Source of the DNA: Pseudomonadota bacterium
Lineage (GTDB): Bacteria; Pseudomonadota; Alphaproteobacteria; Rhizobiales; Xanthobacteraceae
NCBI GenBank assembly: GCA_023404705.1
Contig: JAEYAU010000271.1
Location: forward strand, 1 to 6,115
Length of the DNA stretch: 6,115 nt
Reading direction: 5' to 3'
The stretch's first letter is position 1, and each line of letters opens with the position of its first letter. Made by a program: the position numbers and the translations under genes. Positions 5,611 to 6,115 of the stretch are shown piece after piece. The notes beneath the pieces were generated by a model, which made no database searches, had not been told where the DNA came from, and worked only from the letters and a program-made list of their open reading frames with translations.

Positions 5611-5726
5611 GGAATTCCACCAAAAAGCACGGAATTCCGCCTTGATGGAGATCAAAAGGCGCCATCGGCCTGGCCCAGGAGGGGTGGAATTGTCGCGGCC
5701 ACTCGTGTAGAGAGCCGGCCAATTCC
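5611..5726. repeat. Cluster of four GGAATT motifs
   Basis: The palindrome GGAATTCC occurs at 5611-5618 and again at 5631-5638, exactly 20 bases (two helical turns) apart. Farther on, GGAATTG (5686-5692) and CAATTCC (5720-5726) form a 7-bp perfect inverted repeat. These are AT-containing motifs in a GC-rich background and fill the region between the divergent DUF6455 and secG genes. The first two flank the likely DUF6455 promoter. They could be operator sites. Confidence 0.5.
5642..5655. promoter_or_regulatory. FNR/FixK-type box, TTGAT-N4-ATCAA
   Basis: TTGAT-GGAG-ATCAA matches both half-sites of the FNR/Anr/FixK consensus perfectly with the right spacing. Its centre is at 5648.5. If it works as a class II site at -41.5 for the minus strand, transcription would start near 5607, leaving a leader of about 22 bases that includes the AGGAGG of the DUF6455 gene, a very consistent geometry. 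It is about 134 bases from the secG start, so it is less likely to act on secG. Confidence 0.7.
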
Positions 5727-5782
5727 CATATCACCGGCATCGGCGTGGCTCCTCGCGCCGCCTTGCCTCGACCGGGACGCCC

Positions 5783-6115
5783 ATGCAGACCGTTCTCATC
5801 GTGATCCATCTCATGGTTGTGGCCGCCATGATCGGTGCCGTGCTGTTGCAGCGCTCCGAGGGCGGCGGCCTCGGCGTCGGAGGCGGCGGCGGCTTCATGA
5901 CCAGCCGCGGCACCGCCAACGTGCTGACGCGCGCGACCGCGGGCCTCGCCATCGTCTTCTTCATCACCAGCCTCGGGCTCTCGATCCTCGCGGGCCTCGA
6001 CCGCAAGCCGCGCTCGATCCTGCAGGGCGGCGGCACGCCATCGGCGCCTGGCGCTCCGGCGCAGCCCGGCCAGGGTGGTGGCGGCGTGCTCGATCAGCTC
6101 GGCGGACCTCAGCAG
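5783..6115 (+). CDS. secG: Preprotein translocase subunit SecG (3' end cut by the window)
   Basis: SecG is the small non-essential subunit of the SecYEG inner-membrane channel and aids SecA-driven protein export. The 111 codons present show two membrane segments (about residues 3-23 and 52-72) joined by the family signature LLQRSEGGGLG, a Gly-rich loop and FMTSRGTANVLTRAT, followed by a Pro/Gly/Ala/Gln-rich cytoplasmic tail typical of alphaproteobacterial SecG. No stop codon is reached, so the C-terminus is missing. The ATG is preceded by only a weak GGGA at 5774-5777. It shares the tpiA direction but is separated from it by the inverted DUF6455 gene. In related genomes pyrG commonly follows secG, but that would lie outside this window. 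Confidence 0.95.
   Translation, partial: MQTVLIVIHLMVVAAMIGAVLLQRSEGGGLGVGGGGGFMTSRGTANVLTRATAGLAIVFFITSLGLSILAGLDRKPRSILQGGGTPSAPGAPAQPGQGGGGVLDQLGGPQQ

Noticed and set aside
5586..5630. Longer N-terminus for the DUF6455 protein, starting at 5630
   Set aside because: The added 15 residues are Pro/Gly-rich and are encoded across the AGGAGG that serves the start at 5585.

Overview
The window reads as a GC-rich alphaproteobacterial chromosome segment, most likely from the Rhizobiales/Hyphomicrobiales. The reasons are the strong G/C third-position bias, the neighbourhood ppiD-trpE divergent from tpiA with secG nearby, and an alphaproteobacterial-style DUF6455 protein. The left end is probably a contig edge, because the first 32 bases are almost pure C and look artefactual.

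Layout from left to right. Bases 1-32 are a poly-C tract. Bases 33-415 hold no convincing gene, but contain several dyads: a tight hairpin at 64-87, a 39-bp imperfect palindrome at 262-300, and a perfect CRP-type box (TGTGA-N6-TCACA) at 323-338. Bases 416-586 (+) encode a 56-residue peptide with a textbook double-glycine (bacteriocin-type) leader and a 27-residue amphipathic core. This is the most unusual gene here. Converging on it from the right, on the minus strand, is a two-gene unit: ppiD-like periplasmic folding factor (2200-4110), then trpE, anthranilate synthase component I (678-2195), separated by only 4 nt. trpG does not follow trpE within the 645 readable bases.

Bases 4111-4390 form a divergent intergenic region. 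It carries a good sigma70-type promoter for ppiD-trpE (TTGCGG-N17-TATGAT), a GC palindrome in the spacer, a second dyad just upstream, and a strong 9-bp hairpin that would sit at the very 5' end of the ppiD mRNA. tpiA (4391-5146, +) encodes triosephosphate isomerase. A small cysteine-containing DUF6455 gene (5163-5585, -) converges on tpiA; a perfect FNR/FixK-type box (TTGAT-N4-ATCAA) and repeated GGAATTCC motifs lie upstream of it. secG (5783 to the window end, +) encodes a SecYEG translocon subunit and is cut by the right edge.

Functionally the backbone is housekeeping: glycolysis (TpiA), protein export (SecG), folding of exported proteins at the inner membrane (PpiD) and tryptophan synthesis (TrpE). 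Two small accessory genes are set into it, the double-glycine peptide and the DUF6455 protein. Each has a near-perfect CRP/FNR-superfamily box upstream, which suggests that both are conditionally expressed (inference).
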